A stretch of DNA of 64,000 bases. It comes from Sclerurus mexicanus (Eukaryota > Chordata > Aves > Passeriformes > Furnariidae). Below the pieces are notes generated by a model. The model ran no database searches, was not told the origin of the DNA, and saw nothing but the letters and a program-made list of their open reading frames with translations. Shown here piece by piece: positions 12,501-23,437 of this stretch (positions are counted from its first letter, which is position 1; every line of letters begins with the position of its first letter). A program made the translations under genes and the position numbers. The stretch spans positions 7,421 to 71,420 of the forward strand of contig VWZF01003643.1 of NCBI GenBank assembly GCA_013396755.1, written 5' to 3'.

Positions 12501-15500
12501 AAAGCACAAAGACAGCATGCAATTTCCCTGAAAGAAAGAATAAACTGGTGGCAGAGATACGGACAGCACACAGAGGTCAACTCTTTGTCCAATGATCTAA
12601 CTGGCAGAAATGTTGAATTTGCATTGATATGGTGAATTTCCCCTTGCAGCTCAATAAATTGCATTTATTAATTGGTGAGGGGAAAAGTTATATTTTGAAG
12701 GCATTCTCTAAAACAATCACTGTCAACAAGAATTTTGACAGGTAGGTTTAAAAACCTGTGGGTTTAAATTTTATTTCTGTTCAGTAAAAATCTTTTAGAA
12801 AACAAGCCTTCCAAGAATAGATAGTAAAAATAAATAGTGACTTATCCTAGTAACAATTTGCTGAGTAACTTCATGGGGTGCAAATGTTTGTAGGAGGATG
12901 TACTTTGATTTCAAATACAAGCAAGGCTTTGTAAACATTTTCGAATCACTCTGCATGTAGCAGGTTTTTTTGTGCCTAGAACATACTCCAGATGGGTTAT
13001 ATATAAATGGAGTAAAAATCTCATCCTACAGTTACATTATTATGCAGTTACTGTCATTAAAGGTTTATTAAAATACTTTGCAGTTTTCTTTCTAATCCCA
13101 TAGAAGTTCTGCCTTCCATCTGATGATAGATTTTTGCATTGCAAAGTTATTTTTGGCGCCATCTCCAACAAGCACATTACAAATCAGCTGCAGCATAGGC
13201 TGTGCTGGTTTGCCATGTAGCTTGATTATTCACTGAGTAAGTCTCAGTGAATGTAAGACTGAAAAGAGGGGACAAAGAAGTGACTGAGTCACTTCTGTTG
13301 TGTGCCAACAAGTTGCTCGTTTGCTGATTAGCCACCTGCTTTTTATCTGGATTATATCCAGACCTGCTCCAGCTGGCCAGAGACTGGGAATATGAGCTGT
13401 AGTCAAGGATACCTGCAAAGCACTGAAGATTGCAGTGAAGCATCTTTGAAGAGAAACACAGGGAAAGACAAACTAGAGGGAAGGTGAGGGGAAAAATAGA
13501 GGCAAGGAGCCAGTTTCTGATCTCAGCACCACTGATGTCACCAATATGAGTTTTGTCCACAGAATGCTGAGGAAATGAGAATAGAAACAGGTCAGAGGCA
13601 AAGGTGACAGACTAGTACAGGTGACAGGGAGGGGATAATTAATCATGTCTCAGCTGTATCTTAATGACTACTCTGCTTTAACACTTGTAATGCCTCTTAC
13701 TCATCGAAAAGCATAAAATTGATAAATTCTTTCCAACAGACCACTTGTCTTTCCTAGCAGCTCCAGCAGAGATTTTTAGTGGTGGTGCACTCATCTGCAG
13801 ATCCATTTGAAAAGCAACATGCACAGATCTAATGAAGGAGAAAAGGTTTAAGTCTCCTCATGTTTCAAGTGAAATTCTATGATTACAAACATCCTTATAT
13901 TTAAGACCTTCTTTCTTGTAATGTTTCCACGGCTATTTAATTTGCTGGTACTCTAAAGCTAGGTGAATACCTGCAATTTTCAACTATGCTGTAGAACATG
14001 TTGTTCTAAAAGAATTGCAACAAACTCACAAAAAATGATCTTTCTGAAATATTTTCTTTTGAAAATGCTCATGAGTTGGTACTCTATCAGTGAGTCAAAA
14101 TAGATGAAAATAAATGTTAAGTTTGCTGCAAGGATATTTTCTTGGTTGTTTTATTGGACTATCTGCTCTGAAAGTAGTTTCTTAAAGTATTCTTCAAGCT
14201 AAAAAAGTTGTGTTTAGTTAATTATTTGTTTATGATTCTGTTCTAACTTCTTCCATTTTTTGAAAATTTGTCCCTGGAAAGTTTTTTTTTTTTTTTAAGT
14301 AGATTGATGTGCAGTCATAAAACTAAGGCAGTGCATATAGCCAGTTTCATGTATTTAGATACCACTAGGGCTATTGTGATTCAATATTACAGCATATATT
14401 GCTGTCTTTCAATAAAGGGAAACAAGGCTTTCAAATTCTTTGCCTGCTTGAATAGCTGTATGATTTTTGGAGATGCTGTGTTGCAGAGGTCCCACTGAAG
14501 AAAGGCATTGTCTCATATTTCTATTTGTGGATGCTTTGAGGCCTGATCTAGCAATAAGATGTGCTATGCTGGTTTTCTGACTGTTGCTTTAGAAAGTACA
14601 ATAATTTCTTTCTGGATTTTTTTTTTTTTAAGTGTGAATTTATAGGAGGTTGTCTTTGGCTTGAAGCTGACAAGCTTTGTTAAGTTCAAAAAATAACCTC
14701 TCACAAAAAAAAAAATAATCAACTAAAAAATAAAACAAAATACTCACCCCAAAAGAACAAAGGGAAAAACCCAAAGAAAATTCTACTTCCAATTAGTGAC
14801 AGTCTTAGACATGACTGAAACAGGTACTGCATGTTAAAACATAGGCATAGACATTCCCCTGCCCCCAGAAACAGAACTGTTATCTGAGGTCGACAACTTA
14901 CATTAATAAGATATTGGAAATTCTCATTTCCAGGTATTTCTGTTGCACCTTGAATTCTTTTGTCATAGAGAACACCAACCACTCAAGTTTGCAAGTGGAG
15001 GCAGTCTTATAGCCTCAGATGAGCCCATCTGGGTCTGCTGCACACACAGGACCGTTCTCATATTTCAGTAGGGTTACCTGCAGTATGTAATACTCATCAT
15101 GTTTGCAGGTTTGCATCTCGGAGCCCAAATGAAAAAGGTGTGTGATTAACAAATTAACTCATTTGGCTGAGCTTTTTAAAAATCCATCTAAATATGTAAT
15201 ATATGACACACAGACCCCAGTTTTAGTGCTGCTGGATGAGGTCATTCTCTTCTCCTAAACTGGAAGAAGCTTCAGTAGGGGTAGATACTTATTAAGAAAA
15301 GTCATTACGAGAGTCAACAGGATTGTATGATTCTCTGCAATCAAAGTCAAACCATGTTATTCAGCAAATATTTATGTATCAGATTAGGAAGTATCTGTAT
15401 ATTTTTGCAAACCAGTTCTAAAGTTGTAGAAATTTTAGAACATGAGATGTCTGGCTGTAATAAGTTTACAAAATATCTTAATGTTAGTATTTTGGAAAAA

Positions 15501-15984
15501 ACCAAGGATATGATTGTGCTTTGCTTTTCACTACTGTACTTACATTTCTCTGGTAGAAATAGCTTTTTTTTTTTCCCTTAACAGCTGGAGCTGAGTTATG
15601 CTCATATCTTACACACAAGTACAAGAGTTAGGGACAGAGTTAGGGACAGAAATTTTCACTAAGCTGCTAGTATAAATCCCAGTATGCCATAAATGCAGAC
15701 AGCTTCTTACTGTGACAGCTTCTCTATTGGTCCACTGATGAAGGAGCTCACCATGGGCATCCTACTTGGTAGAGTTATCTGCTCTTTGTTGTATGCTCAC
15801 TATGATAATAAGAGTAAAACCCAGGATGTGATTATAAAGGTTCCCTCCTTTTGAGTTTTGTTTGGCTTTTCTTTATCATGTCTTAAACTCTGGGATGCAT
15901 CTCATCAGATCCCACAGAATTTGTGGCTATTCAGCTTCACCCAGTGATCCTGAACCTGTTCTTTGCTTATCGTGTGAAGGACTT
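6568..15984. other. Long non-coding stretch, no gene or repeat recognised
   Basis: About 9.4 kb of moderately AT-rich DNA. Reading frames are short (the longest is 127 codons on the minus strand at 13177-13560), overlap others at random and encode nothing I recognise. Small features only: TTTG runs near 11035-11060, a 15-base T run at 14282-14296, a perfect 19-base palindrome with an AP-1 core at 13277-13295, and a doubled 12-base unit at about 15626-15649. Most likely intronic or intergenic. Confidence 0.6.
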
Positions 15985-16657
15985 TATTCCCCCTACACCC
16001 ACTAAAAGGATCAGGAATTGACAGAAGTGGGAAGTCTGACTACCAGAGAAGACAGAGGCCAAGAACTGAGTACCTCAGCCTTCCAGTTGCCACCAGTTCA
16101 CCCTTCTCACTTACCAGAGGGATACACTTTCCTTGGCCTTTCTTTTCTGACCTATGAACTTATTATTCTTCATGTCCCTAGAAAAGTCCTGTTCCACCTT
16201 TGCCTTGACTCTTCTGACCCCATCCCTACACGTCCAAACCATAACCCTTTACTCTTCCCAGGTCACTGGTCCCTCCTTCCACTGGCTGTACATTTCTTTC
16301 TTACTCTTCAGTTTGAAGAGCAGTTCCTTGCTGAGCTGTGCCAGTTTCCAGCCTGCTTTTTCCCATTTCCTACACACCAGGATAGAGAACTCTTGTGCTT
16401 TAAGAAAAGTTGCCTTAAAGAGTTGCCAGCTCTGGTCAAGCCCCTTGTCCTCAAGGAAAGTTATCCAGGGGTTCTCATTCACTAACTCCTTAAACAACTG
16501 GAATTTTGCTCTTAAAAGGTTCAGGGTCTTGACCTTTTTTTCTTGCCAGGCCAAACCTCCTTGAGATCACAAACTCAACCAGGATGGTTGCTATAGCCCA
16601 GGCTGTTTCCTGTCTTAAATCCTTTGAAAAGACCATCTGCATTGGTGAGCACCAGGT
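15985..16657 (-). mobile_element. CR1 antisense, copy 1 of duplicated segment (ORF2 between endonuclease and RT)
   Basis: Read on the minus strand, this encodes CR1 ORF2 linker sequence downstream of the endonuclease domain: the frame at 16249-16554 gives KVKTLNLLRAKFQLFKELVN, then WQLFKATFLKAQEFSI and ELLFKLKSKKEMYSQWKEG, matching the conserved CR1 pattern between endonuclease and RT. The leftmost part (about 15985-16248) continues this region in broken frames up to just before the RT. The block matches 16659-17331 base for base as far as I can check (offset 674) and is terminated by the gap base at 16658. Confidence 0.88.
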
Positions 16658-16658
16658 N
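16658..16658. other. Collapsed assembly gap at a duplication junction
   Basis: The left contig ends after '...GAGCACCAGGT' and the right contig starts again 673 bases back, so the two contig ends overlap completely. This is what an unmerged contig overlap looks like. Confidence 0.85.
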
Positions 16659-17563
16659 TATTCCCCCTACACCCACTAAAAGGATCAGGAATTGACAGAA
16701 GTGGGAAGTCTGACTACCAGAGAAGACAGAGGCCAAGAACTGAGTACCTCAGCCTTCCAGTTGCCACCAGTTCACCCTTCTCACTTACCAGAGGGATACA
16801 CTTTCCTTGGCCTTTCTTTTCTGACCTATGAACTTATTATTCTTCATGTCCCTAGAAAAGTCCTGTTCCACCTTTGCCTTGACTCTTCTGACCCCATCCC
16901 TACACGTCCAAACCATAACCCTTTACTCTTCCCAGGTCACTGGTCCCTCCTTCCACTGGCTGTACATTTCTTTCTTACTCTTCAGTTTGAAGAGCAGTTC
17001 CTTGCTGAGCTGTGCCAGTTTCCAGCCTGCTTTTTCCCATTTCCTACACACCAGGATAGAGAACTCTTGTGCTTTAAGAAAAGTTGCCTTAAAGAGTTGC
17101 CAGCTCTGGTCAAGCCCCTTGTCCTCAAGGAAAGTTATCCAGGGGTTCTCATTCACTAACTCCTTAAACAACTGGAATTTTGCTCTTAAAAGGTTCAGGG
17201 TCTTGACCTTTTTTTCTTGCCAGGCCAAACCTCCTTGAGATCACAAACTCAACCAGGATGGTTGCTATAGCCCAGGCTGTTTCCTGTCTTAAATCCTTTG
17301 AAAAGACCATCTGCATTGGTGAGCACCAGGTCCAGTAATGCCTCACCTCTGGTTGGTTTGTCTAATACCTGGACCAGGAATTTGTTCTCTACATGCTCCA
17401 GGAGTCTCCTGGATTGCTTGTAGTCAGCTGTATTGCTTTCCCAGAAGATGTCTGGGTGGTTGAAGTCCTCCATCAGGATGAAAACTTGTGATCCTGATGC
17501 CGCCTGTATCTGAAGTAGAATGCCTCATCAACAGGCTCTTCCTGATCAGGCAGCCTATAGTAG
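16659..17563 (-). mobile_element. CR1 antisense, copy 2 (endonuclease C-terminal part plus linker)
   Basis: Repeats copy 1 and extends it toward the ORF2 N-terminus. The minus-strand frame at 17249-17473 gives MEDFNHPDIFWESNTADYKQ and then DKPTRGEALLDLVLTNADGL, the C-terminal part of the CR1 endonuclease/exonuclease/phosphatase domain. In active relatives the first motif reads GDFN; here E replaces G, and a stop and frameshift lie just upstream. The last 733 bases (16831-17563) are repeated at 17565-18297 across the next gap base. Confidence 0.9.
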
Positions 17564-17564
17564 N
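17564..17564. other. Collapsed assembly gap at a duplication junction
   Basis: Left flank ends 'GCAGCCTATAGTAG'; the right flank restarts 734 bases back at the equivalent of 16831. Again the two contig ends overlap fully. Confidence 0.85.
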
Positions 17565-18520
17565 AACTTATTATTCTTCATGTCCCTAGAAAAGTCCTGT
17601 TCCACCTTTGCCTTGACTCTTCTGACCCCATCCCTACACGTCCAAACCATAACCCTTTACTCTTCCCAGGTCACTGGTCCCTCCTTCCACTGGCTGTACA
17701 TTTCTTTCTTACTCTTCAGTTTGAAGAGCAGTTCCTTGCTGAGCTGTGCCAGTTTCCAGCCTGCTTTTTCCCATTTCCTACACACCAGGATAGAGAACTC
17801 TTGTGCTTTAAGAAAAGTTGCCTTAAAGAGTTGCCAGCTCTGGTCAAGCCCCTTGTCCTCAAGGAAAGTTATCCAGGGGTTCTCATTCACTAACTCCTTA
17901 AACAACTGGAATTTTGCTCTTAAAAGGTTCAGGGTCTTGACCTTTTTTTCTTGCCAGGCCAAACCTCCTTGAGATCACAAACTCAACCAGGATGGTTGCT
18001 ATAGCCCAGGCTGTTTCCTGTCTTAAATCCTTTGAAAAGACCATCTGCATTGGTGAGCACCAGGTCCAGTAATGCCTCACCTCTGGTTGGTTTGTCTAAT
18101 ACCTGGACCAGGAATTTGTTCTCTACATGCTCCAGGAGTCTCCTGGATTGCTTGTAGTCAGCTGTATTGCTTTCCCAGAAGATGTCTGGGTGGTTGAAGT
18201 CCTCCATCAGGATGAAAACTTGTGATCCTGATGCCGCCTGTATCTGAAGTAGAATGCCTCATCAACAGGCTCTTCCTGATCAGGCAGCCTATAGTAGACC
18301 CCCACAACCAGATGTCTTTTCTTGGTCCTGTTCTTGATTTTCACCTACAGCCTCTCAACATTTTCAGGGCCTTTACTCAGAGACAGCACCTCTCAGTCTG
18401 TCCCTTTCTTAACATGAGCGCAACACCCCTATCCCTCCTTCCCAGCCTGTGTCTTCTGAAAAACTTGTAACTCTTAGTTGCTGTGCTTCAGTTTTGTAAG
18501 TCATCCCACCATGTTTCCAT
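17565..18520 (-). mobile_element. CR1 antisense, copy 3 (endonuclease plus linker)
   Basis: Same segment as copy 2, now continuing past 'CAGCCTATAGTAG' into the upstream part of the endonuclease domain: the minus-strand translation of about 18300-18520 aligns, in broken frames, with the CR1 'VVGVYYR' and 'WWD...' blocks. Bases 17715-18520 form an 806-base unit that is repeated head to tail, with no gap base, at 18521-19326. Confidence 0.9.
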
Positions 18521-19568
18521 TTCAGTTTGAAGAGCAGTTCCTTGCTGAGCTGTGCCAGTTTCCAGCCTGCTTTTTCCCATTTCCTACACACCAGGATAGA
18601 GAACTCTTGTGCTTTAAGAAAAGTTGCCTTAAAGAGTTGCCAGCTCTGGTCAAGCCCCTTGTCCTCAAGGAAAGTTATCCAGGGGTTCTCATTCACTAAC
18701 TCCTTAAACAACTGGAATTTTGCTCTTAAAAGGTTCAGGGTCTTGACCTTTTTTTCTTGCCAGGCCAAACCTCCTTGAGATCACAAACTCAACCAGGATG
18801 GTTGCTATAGCCCAGGCTGTTTCCTGTCTTAAATCCTTTGAAAAGACCATCTGCATTGGTGAGCACCAGGTCCAGTAATGCCTCACCTCTGGTTGGTTTG
18901 TCTAATACCTGGACCAGGAATTTGTTCTCTACATGCTCCAGGAGTCTCCTGGATTGCTTGTAGTCAGCTGTATTGCTTTCCCAGAAGATGTCTGGGTGGT
19001 TGAAGTCCTCCATCAGGATGAAAACTTGTGATCCTGATGCCGCCTGTATCTGAAGTAGAATGCCTCATCAACAGGCTCTTCCTGATCAGGCAGCCTATAG
19101 TAGACCCCCACAACCAGATGTCTTTTCTTGGTCCTGTTCTTGATTTTCACCTACAGCCTCTCAACATTTTCAGGGCCTTTACTCAGAGACAGCACCTCTC
19201 AGTCTGTCCCTTTCTTAACATGAGCGCAACACCCCTATCCCTCCTTCCCAGCCTGTGTCTTCTGAAAAACTTGTAACTCTTAGTTGCTGTGCTTCAGTTT
19301 TGTAAGTCATCCCACCATGTTTCCATGACAGCAATTCTATCATAGCTTTCTAACTGCACCATGGTTTCCAAGTCCTCTTGCTTGTTACCCATGCTGCATG
19401 AAAATTGGTGTAGAGGTACTTCAGCTGGGCTGTCAACTTCATCTTTTGGGAAGAGCCCTCTTTAATTCCTTTGGGATGATTTACAGGTATTTCCCTACTG
19501 TTCCCTAAAGTGCCGTTGCTTTCTGGTTTCTTAATAAGACCCAGTAGGTCATCCCCTTTCTCTACCAA
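18521..19568 (-). mobile_element. CR1 antisense, copy 4, reaching the ORF2 N-terminus
   Basis: Bases 18521-19326 repeat 17715-18520. From 19327 the copy continues uniquely to about 19568. The minus-strand frame at 19350-19568 gives a leader followed by QLKYLYTNFHAAWVTSKRTW, the conserved start of the CR1 endonuclease domain (in relatives, the 'LKCLYTNA' block). The sequence before it reads like the region around the ORF1-ORF2 boundary. Most CR1 copies are 5'-truncated, so retention of this end is unusual. The junction with copy 3 creates a chimeric 119-codon minus-strand frame (18409-18768) in which the linker block runs directly into the endonuclease N-terminal block, out of natural order. 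Confidence 0.88.
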
Positions 19569-20002
19569 ATCTACTTTAAAGCTCTGCTAATATGTCCTTC
19601 CAGCTTATTGTCCAGAATAAGTGAACGCTTCACTGCCAGGGCTTCCCTAGTACAGCATGGAGGTGTGGCAGTGTTTATAAAATGTATTCCTAATTCTGCA
19701 GAACCCTGCAAGCTAGAGCAGGAAAAATCATCTGGAAAGAAAAGAAAGAATATTGTGCTGAGTCTAATAGGCCCATTCTTTTTTTGTGAGAAAGCTGTTG
19801 AATGGGTGACGATGTGCTCAACAATAAACAATGTCTAAATAAGCAACTAAGGCCAGCTTCTTAGTAGTGATAATCTAGGTCAACATTTTTAAAAATGCAA
19901 TCTATTAGTTACAGAAATATGGGGCCTAATCTTACAGTCTTTCTCACAGGGAAAGTTTTCGTGCCTATACTAACAGTATGTTACTCACCAGAGTAAATAA
20001 TG
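19569..20002. other. Non-coding spacer between two CR1 insertions
   Basis: A short AT-rich stretch. Mutually antisense frames at 19571-19831 (minus) and 19608-19838 (plus) are not recognisable. The left part may still belong to the degraded 5' region of the preceding CR1 copy. Confidence 0.4.
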
Positions 20003-20470
20003 GAATCATAGAATGGCTTTTGTTAGAAGGGACCTTAAAAATTCCTCCATTGCAGACTTGCTGCTATAGGCAGGGACACTTTTTACCAGACCAGGTTGCT
20101 CAGAGATCTATTCAACCTGGTCCTGGACACTCCTGGGGACAGGACTTCCACAATTTCTCTGGGCAACCTCTTCCAGTGCCTCACCACCCTCACAGTAAGG
20201 AATTTCCTCTTAATAACTAAATCAAATCTCTTTCAGTTTAAAGCCATCCCCTCTTGTCCTATCATGCTCTTCTGAGAAGTCCCTCTTCAGCTTTCTTGTA
20301 GGCTCCCCTTAGGTACTGGAAGGATGCTGGAAGGTCTCTGCAGAGCCTTCTCTTCTTGAGGCTGTACAACTCCCTCTCTCTCTGTCTTCGTAGGAGTGAT
20401 GTTCCATCCCTCTGATCATCTTTGTGGCCCTCCTCTGAACCTGCTTCAACAGGTCCATGTCCTTCTTATG
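20003..20470 (-). mobile_element. CR1 LINE 3' end, antisense
   Basis: Begins with AATCATAGAATGG at 20003-20015, the reverse complement of the CR1 3' terminus. It then passes through antisense 3' UTR blocks: 'ACCAGGTTGCTCAGAG', 'CAACCTCTTCCAGTGCCTCA' and 'TCAGTTTAAAGCCATCCCCT'. It ends in the distal ORF2 region near 'TCCATGTCCTTCTTATGTTG'. The copy is 5'-truncated and moderately diverged, and is an insertion separate from the endonuclease-region copies to its left. Confidence 0.93.
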
Positions 20471-21599
20471 TTGTAGTTCCAGTTACGTTATCGACAGTAT
20501 TTTCATAAGTGATCCATTCATAGATCATTCTGGCAAATTGTTCAAATGTCTTATTTCATCTTCTTCAATCACAAGGGAGATACTTGAGCTTAAAAGACAG
20601 TTTCTTTAGAAGCTCTTGGAGCAGATCCAAAGCTGATCAGAACTCAGATGTTCCCATTTTTGTTGATTATTTAAGGTTTCCCTCCTGCAGAGGGATTTAA
20701 ATTGAACTGGCAAATGGACTAGGTGAAAACAGGCAGACTTTCATCTTATTTCCGTGGTTTATGACAGATTGGGTGGTGCCTGGAGGAAGATGCATGTATA
20801 AACAAGCTCTAAGGTAAAATATTGGCAAGTCCACAAGGACTGAAAATTGAGCATGCATCATGCTGTAATGCTTCCTGAACAGAGAAAAACAATCCTTGTA
20901 GATGTTTGTCTCAGGTACCTTACGCAAAATGTCTAAGGTTTTTGAAAGCGGAAGTGATACAAATGCCAGACTTGTTAAGCTTTCTCTAAAGACTAACTTG
21001 TACCCAGTGAAAATTAAATGAAATAAACTGACTTCCACTGTGAATAGGGAAAATATGTTCATTAGTTTAGATTAATAGAATTGTGTTAGCTAAATTTTGA
21101 TTAAACTCAACCATTTTTACTTCCCTAGAAGTTCTTCACCACTGTTGTAATGATTTTTTCAGCAATCCTCAGATTTACAAGAAGTTCTTTTTCTTGTAAT
21201 GCTGAAGATTAAGATTTTTCTTCATGTACTGTTTAACTGTTTCATGTACTGTTTCTGTTGCATAAGCAACTTTCAGCTCTATTCAACTCTGATCATGGGA
21301 CATAGTATAGCTCTATGTGGTACACCTTGGTTTGTATGCTAAGCAGGTATTTCATTAACTTTTGTGAATACTCAACCATAATTTTAATTCTCTTCTGTTG
21401 TAAAATTGCACTGACAGGTTGGGATAAATATGATTTTAACTAGCATTTTTGCCATTTCTCTGTAATTTTTGAAATTGAGCAAGTATTGCCCTTGTTTTGC
21501 AGGTCAGCACTCAGGACAGAATAGCTAAGTCACATAAGTTAACAAAGAAGAGTTTAGGCACCTAGAAACTAAATGAAAGCATTCAACCCATGAGGGCAA
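20471..21599. other. Non-coding, nothing recognised
   Basis: AT-rich DNA between two antisense CR1 fragments. A 121-codon minus-strand frame at 20697-21062 encodes nothing I recognise. A short imperfect repeat of TTTCATGTACTGTTT lies near 21220-21255. Confidence 0.5.
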
Positions 21600-22285
21600 C
21601 AGAACCATAGTCACTGAGGCTGGTGGGCACTTCTAGCAGAGTCAGGTACAACAGGTTGCTCAGGGCTGTGTCCAGTTGGTTTGGATATCTCCAAGGACAG
21701 AGACCATCATCCTCTCTGGACAACCTGTTCTTGTGTTTGATCATCCTCATTTTTTTTCTCATGGTTAAATAGAATGTCTTATTTTGATCTGTGTTTGCTG
21801 CCTCTTCTCCCTTCACTGGATATACTGGGAAGAGAGTCTGCAGTTTCTCTCCTATTGTACATTTATGCACATTTATAAGACCCTTCTGAGCCTTCTCTTC
21901 TCCAGATGAAACAGTTGCAGCTCTCTCAGCTTCTCTTTTTGTAAAAGATACTCCAGTCCCTTTATTGCATCTATGGCCTGTCATTGGATTCACTCCAAGA
22001 TGTTCCATGTAGACTAGACTAGAACCCATGTCCATCACCAGTGCTGAGCAGAGAGAAAGGATCTCATCACTTGACCTACTGGCAGTACTCTTCCTAATGC
22101 AACCCCAGATACCACTGGCACTTTTTTCCACAAGGGCACACTTCTGGTGCATGATCAAGTCACAGTCCACTCTGACCTCTGGCACATTTTTTGACAAGCT
22201 GCTCTTCAGCTGTTCAGCCCCCTGTGTGAAGCCCCACAGTGTGGTGCACTCATGGATGTGCAGTTTATTTGTAGACCTGTTCAAG
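21600..22285 (-). mobile_element. CR1 LINE fragment, ORF2 C-terminus plus 3' UTR, antisense, old
   Basis: On the minus strand the 233-codon frame at 21583-22284 contains the distal CR1 ORF2 pattern: DLIMHQKCALVEKSASGIWG, CIRKSTASRSSDEILSLCSA, and further on ...KGLINVHK.... The plus strand shows the matching antisense 3' UTR blocks (for example 'CAACAGGTTGCTCAGGGCTG' near 21649-21668). Divergence from the family pattern is clearly greater than in the other CR1 pieces, so this is one of the older insertions. The long open frame is notable but includes 3' UTR sequence and is unlikely to be translated. Confidence 0.88.
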
Positions 22286-23437
22286 CACCAGAGTTCTCGT
22301 CATGAGGTACTCTAACTCTGTATCCATGCCTAGGCTGCAGCTGGCTTGACAGGTCTGAGGACTCTGCTTTCCAGGTCATGCCTGAGCCTGTTCAGAGGTT
22401 CTTTGATAAGTTACGCTGTGCATACACCTCCAAAGGGATTCAGTGCTGTGGTAGTGTTTATATCATGCACCTGAATGTATACTGCTGCCAATGAATCATT
22501 CCAAAAGAGAGTGGCTGTGGTCATTTTCATTCTTAAATACAGCTGGCAGTCCAGGTAACATTCTGTTTTCTTTTTTTTTTTTTTTTTTTGCAACAAGACT
22601 TGCTCAGCAAACAAGGAACGAAGCTTCTCGATTCTCAGCGATCTCAGGAAGTAAAAAATCACAGCTTACAGAGAAGCCAAGTTCCAATTAACTCATTTTA
22701 TTTTCAGGCCAGTGCATACATGCTGTTGAACAGCTCTGGCATGGTAGTACTTTCAGAGCTCAGCTAGGCTGTTTGTAGGCCTGGAGCAACAAGCTGCTTT
22801 TCCAGAGATGCTCAGATACCATGGCAACTGTTATTTTATAAACAGACAGATAGAAACCCAAGACCCTGAGCCATCGCATTGCCCAGAGCTACTGAGGCTT
22901 TCCAGTAAACTTTAGAGACTGCACTAAGTTTGATATGACCAACTGCAACTCCAGTGACTTTTCAGCAACAGTGAAGTAATTCCCATCAAGTACACATTAC
23001 TTAGAGAGAAGCTTTGGGATAGAACTTAACCAAACAAGTTAAACCTACTTTTCATAGCTATGATCAGTGAACTGAAGACAGGCAATTGATCTAATTTTGC
23101 TGTTTTATTGAGACATGAAAGTTGGAAATGGTTACACTACAGGTAAATACGCATAGAGAGCTTCCATTACAGACAGAAGATCCTGTCCAGGCAAGCAGGA
23201 CCAGGCTATAATAGAAAAATTAATTTCAAGCAATTTACATCTGTTTGTTGCAAAAGCAATTTGTCTTTCAGTCACTTCGTGGAGAGAGAGAGGTATTTGC
23301 CTTTATTTTGAAAATGTAACATATGATAACAGTAGAAAGCAAGGGGACTGCCAAGGGGCAGACTGAAAGGACTCGTGTTTGCCAGGTAGGCCAGAGCTGG
23401 ATCATCTGCTATGGGGCAGTTACTGATCTGAAGCATT
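22286..23437. other. Non-coding with a 19-base T run and an X-box-like site
   Basis: A T run occupies 22571-22589. GATACCATGGCAAC at 22815-22828 resembles the RFX X-box palindrome. Frames on both strands around 22411-22691 are driven by the homopolymer. The remainder shows no repeat family or exon I recognise; the right end abuts the first LTR. Confidence 0.45.

Noticed and set aside
16018..18778. Plus-strand frames repeated two to four times (155, 136, 83 and 82 codons) that look like a paralogous gene family
   Set aside because: They are the antisense shadow of the duplicated CR1 ORF2 segment.
22028..22315. 95-codon plus-strand frame
   Set aside because: Antisense shadow of the CR1 ORF2 C-terminus.
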